Positions 51,086 through 59,935 of a DNA stretch of 64,000 bases are shown one piece after another. This DNA is from RGIG3009 sp045648765. Lineage in GTDB: Bacteria > Bacillota > Clostridia > Oscillospirales > Acutalibacteraceae. Within the stretch, counting starts at the first letter, position 1. Every line of letters begins with the position of its first letter. Below the pieces are notes generated by a model. It saw only the letters and a program-made list of their open reading frames with translations, was not told where the DNA came from and ran no database searches. The translations under genes were made by a program, and so were the position numbers. The stretch spans positions 8,475 to 72,474 of the forward strand of contig JAZROQ010000003.1 of the NCBI GenBank assembly GCA_045648765.1. The letters run 5' to 3'.

Positions 51086-54000
51086 ATGAATGCGGAGATC
51101 ATTTCGGTAGGAACAGAATTGCTTTTGGGGGATATTCTCAACTCCAACAGCCAATTTTTGTCACAAGAACTTGCCGCTTACGGCATTGATATTTTGTATC
51201 AATCCACCGTGGGCGACAACAAACAACGCTTGGAACAAACCTTAAAAACGGCGCTTTCGCGTTGCGATATGGTCATTCTCACGGGGGGACTCGGTCCCAC
51301 CGAAGACGATATCACGCGCGAAGTGGCGGCAGAAGTGTTGGGTTTGCCGCTCGAACTGCACGAAGAAAGTTTGGGGCGTATTCAAGAATATTTTGCCAGT
51401 ACCGGCAAAGAATACACCGAAAATAACCGCAAACAAGCTCTTTTACCCAAAGATTGCATCGTATTGCCCAACGACCGCGGCACTGCCCCCGGTTGTGTCA
51501 TGCAACAAGAGGGCAAACACGTCATTTTATTGCCCGGTCCGCCGTATGAACTGACGTTAATGTTCACCGAATACGTGGCGCCGTATTTGTCGCAATGTTC
51601 GGGCGGCACGATTTATTCGCATATTGTGGGTGTGTTCGGCATTGCCGAATCTGCCATTGGGGAACGTTTGCAAGATTTGATGGCAAACAGCAATCCCACC
51701 GTGGCACCCTATGCCAAAGAAGGCGAAGTAATCATTCGCGTGACCGCCAAAGCCGCCACTAAAGAAGAGGCAGACGCCATGTGCGAACCCATCATCGCAG
51801 AAATCTGCGAACGGTTGGGCAATGCCGTTTATGGCGTCGATGCAGGCAATCTGTCCAAACGCGTGGTCACCTTGCTTTCTGAAAATAATATGAAAATAGC
51901 CACCGCCGAGTCGTGCACTGCGGGTATTCTTTCGGGCAAACTTACCGAAGTTTCGGGTGCTTCGCGCGTGTTCGAGTGTGGTGTTGCCGCCTATTCCAAA
52001 GAAATCAAACACCAAGTTTTGGGTGTAGATGAAGTGATTTTGGAAGAAAAAGGCGCCGTTTCTCCCGAAACGGCGGGTGCCATGGCAAACGGTGCGCGCT
52101 TGGTGGGGAACGCCGATATCGGTGTGGGTATCACCGGTGTAGCAGGGCCCGAAACCAGCGAAGGCAAAGCCGTTGGCACGGTGTACGTTGCTTTGGCAGA
52201 CGAAAAGCGGGTATGGGTCAAAAAGATTTTGGCAGGTCACAACGATGAAGACCGCGAACATATCCGCCACATTGCCACTTCGTATGCACTGGATATGACA
52301 CGTCGTTATTTGGAAGCGTTGCCCGGTGTGATGGCGGGCGGACAGTTGTGGGAACAATTACCGCCTGTAGAAGCCACCCTCACCCCCGAAATAGCCAAAG
52401 CCAAACGTCGGGCACGGTTGTGGCGTTGGTTATCGGCTTTGGTGATGTTGTTGGTTGCGGCAGCCGTTTTGTTCTATACATATTGGTATATTCCTTATCG
52501 CAATCAAAAACGATTTGACGAACTGTACGCACAATATACCGACAGTCAACCGGTCAGTACGCCGTCTGTCAGTTACCCTGCGGGGATATTAAAACAATTT
52601 ATGTCGTTGTATCAAACCAACGACGATATTTGCGGCTGGATCACCGTGGCCGACACGCGTATCAATTACCCTGTCGTGGAAGAACCGTCGGAAGGGTTTT
52701 ATCAAGAACACGACTTTGACGGCGTGGCATCACCCTATGGGGTGCCGTATGTCAAAGGCGGCGCCAAATGGGAAGCGGGGCTCACCCCGAAAACCGTTGC
52801 TGTTTTCGGCAATAATGCGGGTAACGATCAAATGTTTGCGCCGCTTACCAATTATACCAAAATCGAATTTTTGCGTAAGCACACCTTGCTGAACATGAGC
52901 ACGCTGTACCAAGAAGGAACCTACAAAGTGTTTGCGGTGATGTTGGTGGACGACACCGACGAAGAGGAATTCGACTACGCCGCAACTGTGTTTGCCGATG
53001 AAGAAGAATTTTTGTATCACGTTACGCAAATTCGTATGCGTTCGTTGTTCGACACGCCCGTAGACGTGGTCGAAGGAGACAGTTTGTTATTGCTCAGCAC
53101 ACCGATTGACTACGGATACGAAGGAGCACGTGTGGTAGTGGCGGCGCGCAAAGTACGCACGGGTGAAGTGCGTGAAAACGACCTTTCCAAAGCACGTGCC
53201 AACCGCAGTGTGCACATGCCCAAAGGTTGGGTGGAACAACACGGTTCCATAACTACAACGGTGCCGACCACCGTAACCGAAACCACCACCGTAACCGAAA
53301 CCACCACCACCGAAACAACGGTAGCCACCACAACGACTACCAAAAAACCAACCACTACCACAAAACCAACCACAACGACAACTAAAAAACCGACCACCAC
53401 CACGGAAGCCACCACTGTCCCCACCACAACCACCACAAAGCCGGCAACGCCTTTGCCACCGGCAGGTGCGGTGTCGGGTACGGTGTCCGGCAGCATTGCC
53501 GAGCAAGAATTTTTGTCGCTTTTTGCGGTAAAAAACAGCGGCGTGCAAGATGCCGATTTGGCAGATTGCACCGATGAAAACGGTGTGATTCGTCCCAAAA
53601 CCAAAGAACAACTGCAACGTGTGTTGACACATATTGTCAAAGTGGAACTCGGCTCTGCCAGCGCGATGGTCAACTCCACCGAAGCGCAAAAAGCGCAAGC
53701 GGTTGCCTCCTACACATACATTTTGCGTCATTGTGCGGGTGGTGCGGTATATCCCTATTCTTTCAAATCGCTGAGTCTTTCCAACAAAACCGACAAAAAG
53801 ATTTACGATGCCGTGGGCGATGTCGTCGGTGTGAAATTGCTCGATCTAAGCAAAACGAGTTTTTCGCAAATGTTGTGCTACACGCCATATTCCGCGGCAT
53901 CGGGCGGCTACACTTCTTCGTGCCATCGTGTGTGGACGTTAAATTTGCCGTATGTGCAAAGTGTGTTCAGCAAATACGACGATGCGCTGACCTACGCCAA

Positions 54001-54499
54001 ATACCGTGGCCCGGGTAGCTTTGTCAACACTGTCACCATCAAACGCGACCAATTGTATGACAAAGTGCAAAAATGGGTTGCGGCGCAAGATAAAAATGCC
54101 ACCATGCCGGAAGAACAGTTCACCACCGACAACGCGGTGTTGCCGCTTCGTGCGCTTTCCTACGACGGCGACGGCAGTGCGGGCAAGGGTGATGCATGGA
54201 ATGTGGTTTATCAAACTAATTTCTATTATCTGGATGCAAGCGGCAAGAAAAAAGTGATAACCGGTCATCAAATGCGCAGCATTTTGGGGCTTCGTTCTCA
54301 CGCCTTCCGCACTTCGTACGATGCAGCCACCCAAACGGTCACCATTACCACACAAGGCTATGGTCACGGCGTGGGGCTCAGCCAAATGGGCGCTGTTGGC
54401 TATGCCAACGAAGAAGGCTGGACTTACGTTCAAATTTTGCGGCATTATTACTCGGTCACCGAAAAAAGCGCTCATCAAGTTGTTTTGCCGAAATGGTAA
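51086..54499 (+). CDS. CinA - pseudosortase B - SpoIID fusion protein (1137 aa)
   Basis: One uninterrupted frame joins three parts. Residues 1-~420 are a full CinA: the molybdopterin-binding-like domain (ISVGTELLLGDILNSNSQF, LTGGLGPTEDDITREV) and the NMN-deamidase-type domain (ATAESCTAGILSGKLTEV, GITGVAGPETSEG). After a basic linker, a membrane span (~449-471) leads to a sortase B-like domain (~485-705). Its catalytic His and Cys are replaced by N576 (VFGNN) and P673 (LLSTP), while R682 remains. A Thr-rich linker (~721-793) is followed by a SpoIID domain with the catalytic-type glutamate E854 and the signature QGYGHGVGLSQMGA. CinA would be cytoplasmic, the rest outside. AAGGTGGTG precedes the ATG 16 nt after thiI. 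Each domain is clear; the reason for joining them is unknown. Confidence 0.88.
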   Translation: MNAEIISVGTELLLGDILNSNSQFLSQELAAYGIDILYQSTVGDNKQRLEQTLKTALSRCDMVILTGGLGPTEDDITREVAAEVLGLPLELHEESLGRIQEYFASTGKEYTENNRKQALLPKDCIVLPNDRGTAPGCVMQQEGKHVILLPGPPYELTLMFTEYVAPYLSQCSGGTIYSHIVGVFGIAESAIGERLQDLMANSNPTVAPYAKEGEVIIRVTAKAATKEEADAMCEPIIAEICERLGNAVYGVDAGNLSKRVVTLLSENNMKIATAESCTAGILSGKLTEVSGASRVFECGVAAYSKEIKHQVLGVDEVILEEKGAVSPETAGAMANGARLVGNADIGVGITGVAGPETSEGKAVGTVYVALADEKRVWVKKILAGHNDEDREHIRHIATSYALDMTRRYLEALPGVMAGGQLWEQLPPVEATLTPEIAKAKRRARLWRWLSALVMLLVAAAVLFYTYWYIPYRNQKRFDELYAQYTDSQPVSTPSVSYPAGILKQFMSLYQTNDDICGWITVADTRINYPVVEEPSEGFYQEHDFDGVASPYGVPYVKGGAKWEAGLTPKTVAVFGNNAGNDQMFAPLTNYTKIEFLRKHTLLNMSTLYQEGTYKVFAVMLVDDTDEEEFDYAATVFADEEEFLYHVTQIRMRSLFDTPVDVVEGDSLLLLSTPIDYGYEGARVVVAARKVRTGEVRENDLSKARANRSVHMPKGWVEQHGSITTTVPTTVTETTTVTETTTTETTVATTTTTKKPTTTTKPTTTTTKKPTTTTEATTVPTTTTTKPATPLPPAGAVSGTVSGSIAEQEFLSLFAVKNSGVQDADLADCTDENGVIRPKTKEQLQRVLTHIVKVELGSASAMVNSTEAQKAQAVASYTYILRHCAGGAVYPYSFKSLSLSNKTDKKIYDAVGDVVGVKLLDLSKTSFSQMLCYTPYSAASGGYTSSCHRVWTLNLPYVQSVFSKYDDALTYAKYRGPGSFVNTVTIKRDQLYDKVQKWVAAQDKNATMPEEQFTTDNAVLPLRALSYDGDGSAGKGDAWNVVYQTNFYYLDASGKKKVITGHQMRSILGLRSHAFRTSYDAATQTVTITTQGYGHGVGLSQMGAVGYANEEGWTYVQILRHYYSVTEKSAHQVVLPKW

Positions 54500-54507
54500 A
54501 AAAATAT

Positions 54508-54536
54508 TTGACAAACCAAAAATTGGGTGCTACAAT
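54508..54536 (+). promoter_or_regulatory. Promoter of the aromatic amino acid operon
   Basis: Consensus TTGACA, a 17-nt spacer and TACAAT lie right behind the spoIID fusion stop codon. Transcription should start near 54543. Confidence 0.85.
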
Positions 54537-54555
54537 ACTTGACAAGGTGTTATTT

Positions 54556-54639
54556 ATGAAAACGATTATTTGTGCAGCTCAATACGTGTATTACTTTTAC
54601 TTTTTCAACAAAGGTAAGAGTGCTTTTTGCTGCCAATGA
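54556..54639 (+). CDS. Tyr/Phe-rich leader peptide of the aro operon
   Basis: This 27-codon open frame starts ATG AAA ACG and ends TGA, with AAGGTG about 8 nt upstream. Its peptide contains QYVYYFYFFN: four tyrosine and three phenylalanine codons within eight positions, plus one later Phe. Placed between the promoter and a strong terminator in front of the Phe/Tyr biosynthesis operon, it fits a classical translation-coupled attenuator leader. It is too short for usual gene callers. That it is translated is inferred. Confidence 0.8.
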   Translation: MKTIICAAQYVYYFYFFNKGKSAFCCQ

Positions 54640-54713
54640 TTAAAAGACAAACAGGTCTTTTAACACTTGTCTTTAACGACTCGCAGTGAAAAGCTGCGGG
54701 TCGTTTTTATTTT
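54640..54713 (+). terminator. Transcription attenuator of the aro operon
   Basis: A terminator stem AACGACTCGCAG / GCTGCGGGTCGTT with a T-rich tail (54675-54713) follows the leader peptide. Upstream, AAAAGAC-aacag-type pairing with GTCTTTT (54643-54661) and an alternative GACAA/TTGTC pairing (54646-54671) offer competing structures. Ribosome stalling at the Tyr/Phe codons could select between them. The pairings are visible; the mechanism is inferred. Confidence 0.75.
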
Positions 54714-54744
54714 GTAGGCATAACAACCTAAGGAGGAAACCGTC

Positions 54745-55749
54745 ATGATTGCCGTTGTCAAACAAAACGTAGAAGAAGAACAACTTCAAAATTTAATCGA
54801 ATGGTTACAAACGCAAAACGTTTCTGTTCATATTTCCCGTGGCGAAAACCACACAGTGTTGGGCTTGGTGGGGGATACCAGCCATATCGACATGGAACTT
54901 TTGCAAAATTTGGATATTGTCGAACGTGTCACCCGCATTAGCGAACCGTTCAAAAATGCCAACCGCAAATTCCATCCCAAAGACACGGTGGTGGATGTCA
55001 GCGGTGTCAAAATCGGTAGTGGTCACTTTGCTATTATTGCGGGTCCTTGTTCAGTGGAATCGCGCGAACAAATAGTGGAAGTAGCCAAAAGCGTCAAAGC
55101 ATCGGGTGCTTCACTGCTTCGTGGCGGCGCGTTCAAACCGCGTACTTCACCGTACGATTTCCAAGGCTTAAAAGCCGAAGGCTTGGAACTGTTAAAACTT
55201 GCCAAAGCAGAAACCGGCATGCCCATTGTGACCGAAATTATGAGCGCGTCGCACTTGCCGCTTTTTGAAGACGTCGACTTAATTCAAGTCGGCGCGCGCA
55301 ACATGCAAAACTTTGAACTGCTCAAAGAACTTGGCAAAATCAACAAACCGATTTTGCTCAAACGCGGTCTTGCCAGCACCATGAAAGAATGGCTCATGAG
55401 CGCGGAATACATTATGGCAGGCGGCAACGAACAAATCATTTTGTGCGAACGCGGTATCCGCACGTTCGAAACATACACCCGCAACACGTTGGATTTGTCG
55501 GCGGTTCCCATGCTCAAAGAATTGTCGCACTTGCCGGTCATTGTCGACCCCAGCCACGCAGGCGGGCTCAGCCGCTTGGTCAAACCCATGTCTATGGCAG
55601 CAGTTGCCGCCGGCACCGACGGTTTGATGATCGAAGTGCATAACAATCCCAGCCGCGCCTTGTGCGACGGCGCGCAATCGTTAACGCCCGACCAATTTGA
55701 CGACGTTGCCAAAGCCGTACGCCGTGTGCAGGAGGCGCTGAAAGCATGA
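54745..55749 (+). CDS. aroF: 3-deoxy-7-phosphoheptulonate (DAHP) synthase
   Basis: This 334-aa enzyme joins PEP and erythrose-4-phosphate, the first shikimate step. It is of the type I-beta form with an N-terminal ferredoxin-like regulatory domain (residues 1-70), which in Thermotoga mediates Tyr/Phe inhibition. Core motifs are IIAGPCSVES, FKPRTSPYDFQG, and VDPSHAGG. AAGGAGG precedes the ATG. It is the first gene of an eight-gene operon with mostly overlapping ends. Confidence 0.96.
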   Translation: MIAVVKQNVEEEQLQNLIEWLQTQNVSVHISRGENHTVLGLVGDTSHIDMELLQNLDIVERVTRISEPFKNANRKFHPKDTVVDVSGVKIGSGHFAIIAGPCSVESREQIVEVAKSVKASGASLLRGGAFKPRTSPYDFQGLKAEGLELLKLAKAETGMPIVTEIMSASHLPLFEDVDLIQVGARNMQNFELLKELGKINKPILLKRGLASTMKEWLMSAEYIMAGGNEQIILCERGIRTFETYTRNTLDLSAVPMLKELSHLPVIVDPSHAGGLSRLVKPMSMAAVAAGTDGLMIEVHNNPSRALCDGAQSLTPDQFDDVAKAVRRVQEALKA

Positions 55750-56594
55750 TTATCGGTGTTGTAGGGCTTGGCCTTATCGGCGCTTCCCTTGCTAAAGCAC
55801 TCAAAGCCAACACCAATCATACCGTGCTTGGTTTTGATATTCGTTCCGCCACTACGCAATATGCCAAGCTCAGTGGCATCATCGATGCCGAACTTTCGGA
55901 AGATACCGTCAAAGATGTCGATTATCTGTTGCTTTGCGCCTATCCGCAAGCCAACAACGAATACCTTTTAAACACCGCACAGCAGATCACTCCCAAAACA
56001 GTGGTGATTGATTGCGGCGGTATCAAACGCGAAGTTTGTGGTGTTGGTTTTGCTCTTTCAACGCAATACGGCTTTACTTTCATTGGCGGTCACCCCATGG
56101 CGGGGTTACACCGTTCGGGTATCAAATATGCCACGGCCGATTTGTATCAAAACGCGTCCATGATTTTAACACCGTATAATACCGAAGACATCACCTTGCT
56201 TGAACGTGTGACAGCGTTTATCAAATCCATGGGTTTTGGCTCGGTTACGGTTACTACTCCCGCCGAGCACGACCGCATCATTGCCTTTACCTCGCAACTG
56301 GCACACGTGGTTTCCAATGCCTATGTCAAAAGTCCCACCGCCGCTGTGCACCGTGGCTTTTCGGCGGGCAGTTACCAAGATTTAACGCGTGTTGCACGGC
56401 TTAACGAAAGCATGTGGACTGAGTTGTTTTTGGCAAACCGCGATAACTTGTTGTACGAAATAGATACCTTCATCGAATCGCTTTCGGAATACCGTAACGC
56501 CCTTGCAAACAACGATAGCGAGGAATTAAAAGCTCTGCTGCGTGATGGCAGCGACCGAAAAGAAAGGATTGACTGTGAGCATGCAACGCATTGA
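55746..56594 (+). CDS. tyrA: Prephenate dehydrogenase
   Basis: This 282-aa NAD-dependent enzyme converts prephenate to 4-hydroxyphenylpyruvate for tyrosine. The Rossmann motif is VVGLGLIGASLAKAL and the catalytic histidine region is GGHPMAG. The all-helical C-terminal dimerisation domain is present; the additional ACT domain of some Firmicutes TyrA proteins is missing. The ATG overlaps the aroF stop by 4 nt, and its end overlaps aroB by 20 nt. Confidence 0.95.
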   Translation: MIIGVVGLGLIGASLAKALKANTNHTVLGFDIRSATTQYAKLSGIIDAELSEDTVKDVDYLLLCAYPQANNEYLLNTAQQITPKTVVIDCGGIKREVCGVGFALSTQYGFTFIGGHPMAGLHRSGIKYATADLYQNASMILTPYNTEDITLLERVTAFIKSMGFGSVTVTTPAEHDRIIAFTSQLAHVVSNAYVKSPTAAVHRGFSAGSYQDLTRVARLNESMWTELFLANRDNLLYEIDTFIESLSEYRNALANNDSEELKALLRDGSDRKERIDCEHATH

Positions 56595-57618
56595 TGTTTC
56601 GGCTTCCCGCCACTATGCGGTGTTGATACAAAACGGCATTTTAAACCATGCGGGCGAACATTGCGCTACAGTAGTTCGCGGCAACAAACTGTTGTTGCTC
56701 ACCGACGAAACGGTGGGCGCTTTGTACGAACAAACTGTGCGCACCGCCTTGGAAAAAGCCGACTTTTGTGTTTGCACCTATCGCATACCGGCAGGCGAAT
56801 CCTCCAAAAGTGTCGATAACTACTTAAAAATCATTTCCTTTTTAGCCGAAAACGGTTTTACCCGCAGCGATGCGCTGGTCGCTTTGGGCGGCGGTGTGGT
56901 GGGCGACTTGGGCGGTTTTTGCGCCGCTTCTTATTTGCGCGGTATTGGTTTTGTGCAAATTCCCACCACGTTGCTCGCGTGTGTCGATTCCTCGGTCGGC
57001 GGCAAAACCGCCGTCAATTTGCCGCAAGGCAAAAATTTGCTTGGCGCATTTTACCAGCCGTGGCTTGTTTTGTGCGACCCCGCCACACTCAACACCTTGC
57101 CAAAGTCGGTCTATGCCGACGGCATGGCCGAAGTGATAAAATACGGCATGCTCGGCGATGCCGATTTGTTCGAACAATTGGAAAAAGGAACACTCCAAAA
57201 CAGCGATATTATCGCACGTTGCGTTGCTATCAAACGCGATATCGTGCAACAAGATGAACACGACAGCGGCGTGCGCGGATTGCTCAATTTTGGGCACACC
57301 GTCGGTCACGCGGTAGAAAAATGCAGCCGTTTTGCCATTCCTCACGGCAGCGCGGTGGCTATCGGCATGGTTGCCGTTACCCGCGCTGTGGCCGATGCCG
57401 AACTTGCCAACCGCTTGGAAGCACTGCTTATAAAAAACGGTTTGCCCACACGGTGCGCGTTTACCCCCGACGAATTGTATGCCGCTTCGCTTTCGGATAA
57501 AAAACGTGTAACCGACGGCATCCAAGCCGTAACGGTGAAAACGCTTGGAAATGCCAAACTCACACAAATGACGTTGTCGGAATGGAAAGCGTGTGTTCAA
57601 AGGGGTTGTGCACCATGA
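56575..57618 (+). CDS. aroB: 3-dehydroquinate synthase
   Basis: This 347-aa NAD- and metal-dependent enzyme forms the ring of 3-dehydroquinate. Motifs: ALGGGVVGDLGGFCAASYLRG, PTTLLACVDSSVGGKT, and the zinc ligands in MAEVIKYG, FGHTVGHAVE and PHGSAVAIG. Start choice is between GTG 6 nt after AGGA and an ATG two codons later; I use the GTG. The gene begins inside tyrA. Confidence 0.95.
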   Translation: MSMQRIDVSASRHYAVLIQNGILNHAGEHCATVVRGNKLLLLTDETVGALYEQTVRTALEKADFCVCTYRIPAGESSKSVDNYLKIISFLAENGFTRSDALVALGGGVVGDLGGFCAASYLRGIGFVQIPTTLLACVDSSVGGKTAVNLPQGKNLLGAFYQPWLVLCDPATLNTLPKSVYADGMAEVIKYGMLGDADLFEQLEKGTLQNSDIIARCVAIKRDIVQQDEHDSGVRGLLNFGHTVGHAVEKCSRFAIPHGSAVAIGMVAVTRAVADAELANRLEALLIKNGLPTRCAFTPDELYAASLSDKKRVTDGIQAVTVKTLGNAKLTQMTLSEWKACVQRGCAP

Positions 57619-58883
57619 ACGTAACAGTCAATGGCAACCGCCTTGTGGGAACAGTCAGAATTATTGCTTCAAAATCGGCGGTACATCGTTTGATTGTTTG
57701 TGCCGCACACAGCAACGCCCCAACCATTATCGAAAATGTGACGTTGTCACAAGATATCGAAGCCACCATACGTTGTTTGCAACATACGGCAGAAATCAAG
57801 TTCAAAAACAACCGCCTTTTTGTTACCCCACGAGAAACACCGCAAAAAAACCCTTACCTCGATTGCGGCGAAAGCGGCTCGACGTTGCGGTTTTTATTGC
57901 CGGTCATAGCCGCTACGGGCGGTGGTACGTTTGTCGGTCACGGCAGATTGGCAAACCGCCCCTTATCACCGCTTTACGAACTGCTGTTAGAAAACGGCTG
58001 TCAATTGTCCAAAGCGGGTGAGTTCCCGCTTACCGTATCGGGCATGTTGCAAGGCGATGTTTTCGAAATCGACGGCGGTGTCAGTTCGCAGTTTATCAGC
58101 GGATTGCTTTTGGCAGCTCCGCTTTTAAAAAGGCCTGTGCGCATTGTGGTAACCGGCAAAATAGAATCTGCGCCCTACATTCAGTTAACCGTGGACGCTT
58201 TGCGGTGCTTTGGCGTGACGGTCGAAGAACAGCAAAACACCTTTTTGGTAAAAGGGGAATATTCGTCCCCCGGCACCGTTACGGCAGAAGGCGATTGGTC
58301 AAACGCCGCATTTTGGTTGGTCGGTGCCGCCGTTTCGCACAGCAAAGAATTTTCCGTTACGGGACTCAAAAACGATTCCTTGCAAGGTGACCGCAAAATT
58401 CTTTCGCTGTTGCAGCAAGCGGGATTTGCCGTGTGCGAGCAAAACGGCGCCATCACCATTGGCGGAAACGGCAAAAACCCGTTGTGTGTCGATGCTGCCA
58501 ATATTCCCGATTTAGTTCCTGTTGTGGCGGTACTTGCTGCCGCCCTGCAAGGAAAGACCGAAATCATTAACGCCCACCGCTTGGCATATAAAGAAAGCGA
58601 CCGTCTGCAAAGTGTTTACCAAATGATAATCGCCTTGGGCGGCAAAGCCACCGTCACCGACGATTCGTTGACAATTGAGGGCACAGGGCATCTTTGCGGC
58701 GGCACAGTAGACGCGTGCGGTGACCACCGCATTGCCATGTCAGCGGCGGTTGCAGCGCTGATTTGCGAAAACCAAGTCACGATTCTCGGCGCCGAATCCG
58801 CCGACAAATCGTACCCTCAATTTTTCAAAGAGTTTGAACAGAAAGGGATGAGTGTATGTCATCTACTTGGGGAAACAATTTAA
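57615..58883 (+). CDS. aroA: 3-phosphoshikimate 1-carboxyvinyltransferase (EPSP synthase)
   Basis: This 422-aa enzyme adds PEP to shikimate-3-phosphate. The PEP/S3P-binding segments are CGESGSTLRFLLPV near residue 90 and CGDHRIAMSAAVA near the C-terminus; KESDRLQS is also typical. The glyphosate-contact loop contains ESGSTLRF. The ATG overlaps the aroB stop, and the 3' end overlaps aroC by 28 nt. Confidence 0.96.
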   Translation: MNVTVNGNRLVGTVRIIASKSAVHRLIVCAAHSNAPTIIENVTLSQDIEATIRCLQHTAEIKFKNNRLFVTPRETPQKNPYLDCGESGSTLRFLLPVIAATGGGTFVGHGRLANRPLSPLYELLLENGCQLSKAGEFPLTVSGMLQGDVFEIDGGVSSQFISGLLLAAPLLKRPVRIVVTGKIESAPYIQLTVDALRCFGVTVEEQQNTFLVKGEYSSPGTVTAEGDWSNAAFWLVGAAVSHSKEFSVTGLKNDSLQGDRKILSLLQQAGFAVCEQNGAITIGGNGKNPLCVDAANIPDLVPVVAVLAAALQGKTEIINAHRLAYKESDRLQSVYQMIIALGGKATVTDDSLTIEGTGHLCGGTVDACGDHRIAMSAAVAALICENQVTILGAESADKSYPQFFKEFEQKGMSVCHLLGETI

Positions 58884-59935
58884 AAATCACTATATTCGGT
58901 CAATCCCATTCCGAAGCCATCGGCGTGGTGATCGATGGCTTTCCCGCGGGGTTTCGGGTGGATTTTGAAGCGTTGCAAGCCTTTTTAGCGCGTCGTGCCC
59001 CCGGTAACGCGCCGTTTGCCACGGCTCGTAAAGAGGCAGATAAACCGGAATTTGTCAGCGGATTGGTGGACGGTGTCACCTGTGGTGCACCGATTTGCGC
59101 TCTTATCCGCAACACCGATACCCGCTCGGCGGATTATAAAAACATTGCCGAATGTCCGCGCCCCTCACACGCCGATTATCCTGCACAAGTGCGCTACGGC
59201 GGTGCCCAGGATGTGCGCGGCGGCGGTCATTTTTCGGGCAGACTCACGGCTCCGCTTTGCATTGCGGGTGCACTGTGTTTGCAATATCTGCAACAAAAAA
59301 ACATTCACATCGGCGCTCACATTGCGGCTGTCGGCGGCATTGCCGACACACCGTTCAATGCGATAACCGTCGGCAAAGAACAGTTTTTGACCGATACGTT
59401 TCCTGTGCTGTCCCAAACCGCCAAAGTGGCCATGCAAGAACGCATTGCCGCCGCCCGTGCCGATGGTGATTCGGTAGGTGGCATGATTGAGGTTGCCGCA
59501 GTGGGATTGCCTGCGGGCATCGGTAACCCGCCGTTTGATGGGTTGGAAAACCGCATTTCGTCGTTGCTTTTTGGTATTCCCGCCGTCAAAGGTGTGGAAT
59601 TTGGCAACGGCTTCGAAGCTGCCACGCTCACAGGTTCGCAAAACAACGATGCCTACTGTGTAGAAAACGGTGAGATAAAAACCGTCACCAACCGCCACGG
59701 CGGCATTTTGGGCGGAATCAGCACCGGCATGCCGCTTGTGTGCCGTGTAGCTATCAAACCCACGCCGTCAATTGCCAAAGAACAACAAAGCGTCAATTTA
59801 AAAACCAAGCAACCGCAAACGCTTTTGATACACGGTCGTCACGACCCGTGCATTGTTCCGCGCGCCGTACCGTGTGTGGAATCCGCGTTGGCAATTGCCC
59901 TTTTGGATAGTATGATAGGGAGTGTTAACGAATGA
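58856..59935 (+). CDS. aroC: Chorismate synthase
   Basis: This 359-aa flavin-dependent enzyme produces chorismate. Signature regions are GQSHSEAIGVVIDGFPAG at the N-terminus, DVRGGGHFSGRLTAP in the middle (FMN region) and GGILGGISTGMPL near residue 280. The start ATG lies well inside the aroA end, as expected from the family N-terminus SSTWGNNLKITIFG. Confidence 0.96.
   Translation: MSSTWGNNLKITIFGQSHSEAIGVVIDGFPAGFRVDFEALQAFLARRAPGNAPFATARKEADKPEFVSGLVDGVTCGAPICALIRNTDTRSADYKNIAECPRPSHADYPAQVRYGGAQDVRGGGHFSGRLTAPLCIAGALCLQYLQQKNIHIGAHIAAVGGIADTPFNAITVGKEQFLTDTFPVLSQTAKVAMQERIAAARADGDSVGGMIEVAAVGLPAGIGNPPFDGLENRISSLLFGIPAVKGVEFGNGFEAATLTGSQNNDAYCVENGEIKTVTNRHGGILGGISTGMPLVCRVAIKPTPSIAKEQQSVNLKTKQPQTLLIHGRHDPCIVPRAVPCVESALAIALLDSMIGSVNE

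Noticed and set aside
53240..53470. Short direct repeats (ACCACCACC-type) that could suggest a repeat array or CRISPR
   Set aside because: They are codons of the Thr-rich linker in the fusion protein; no regular repeat-spacer structure exists. No CRISPR array was seen anywhere in the window.
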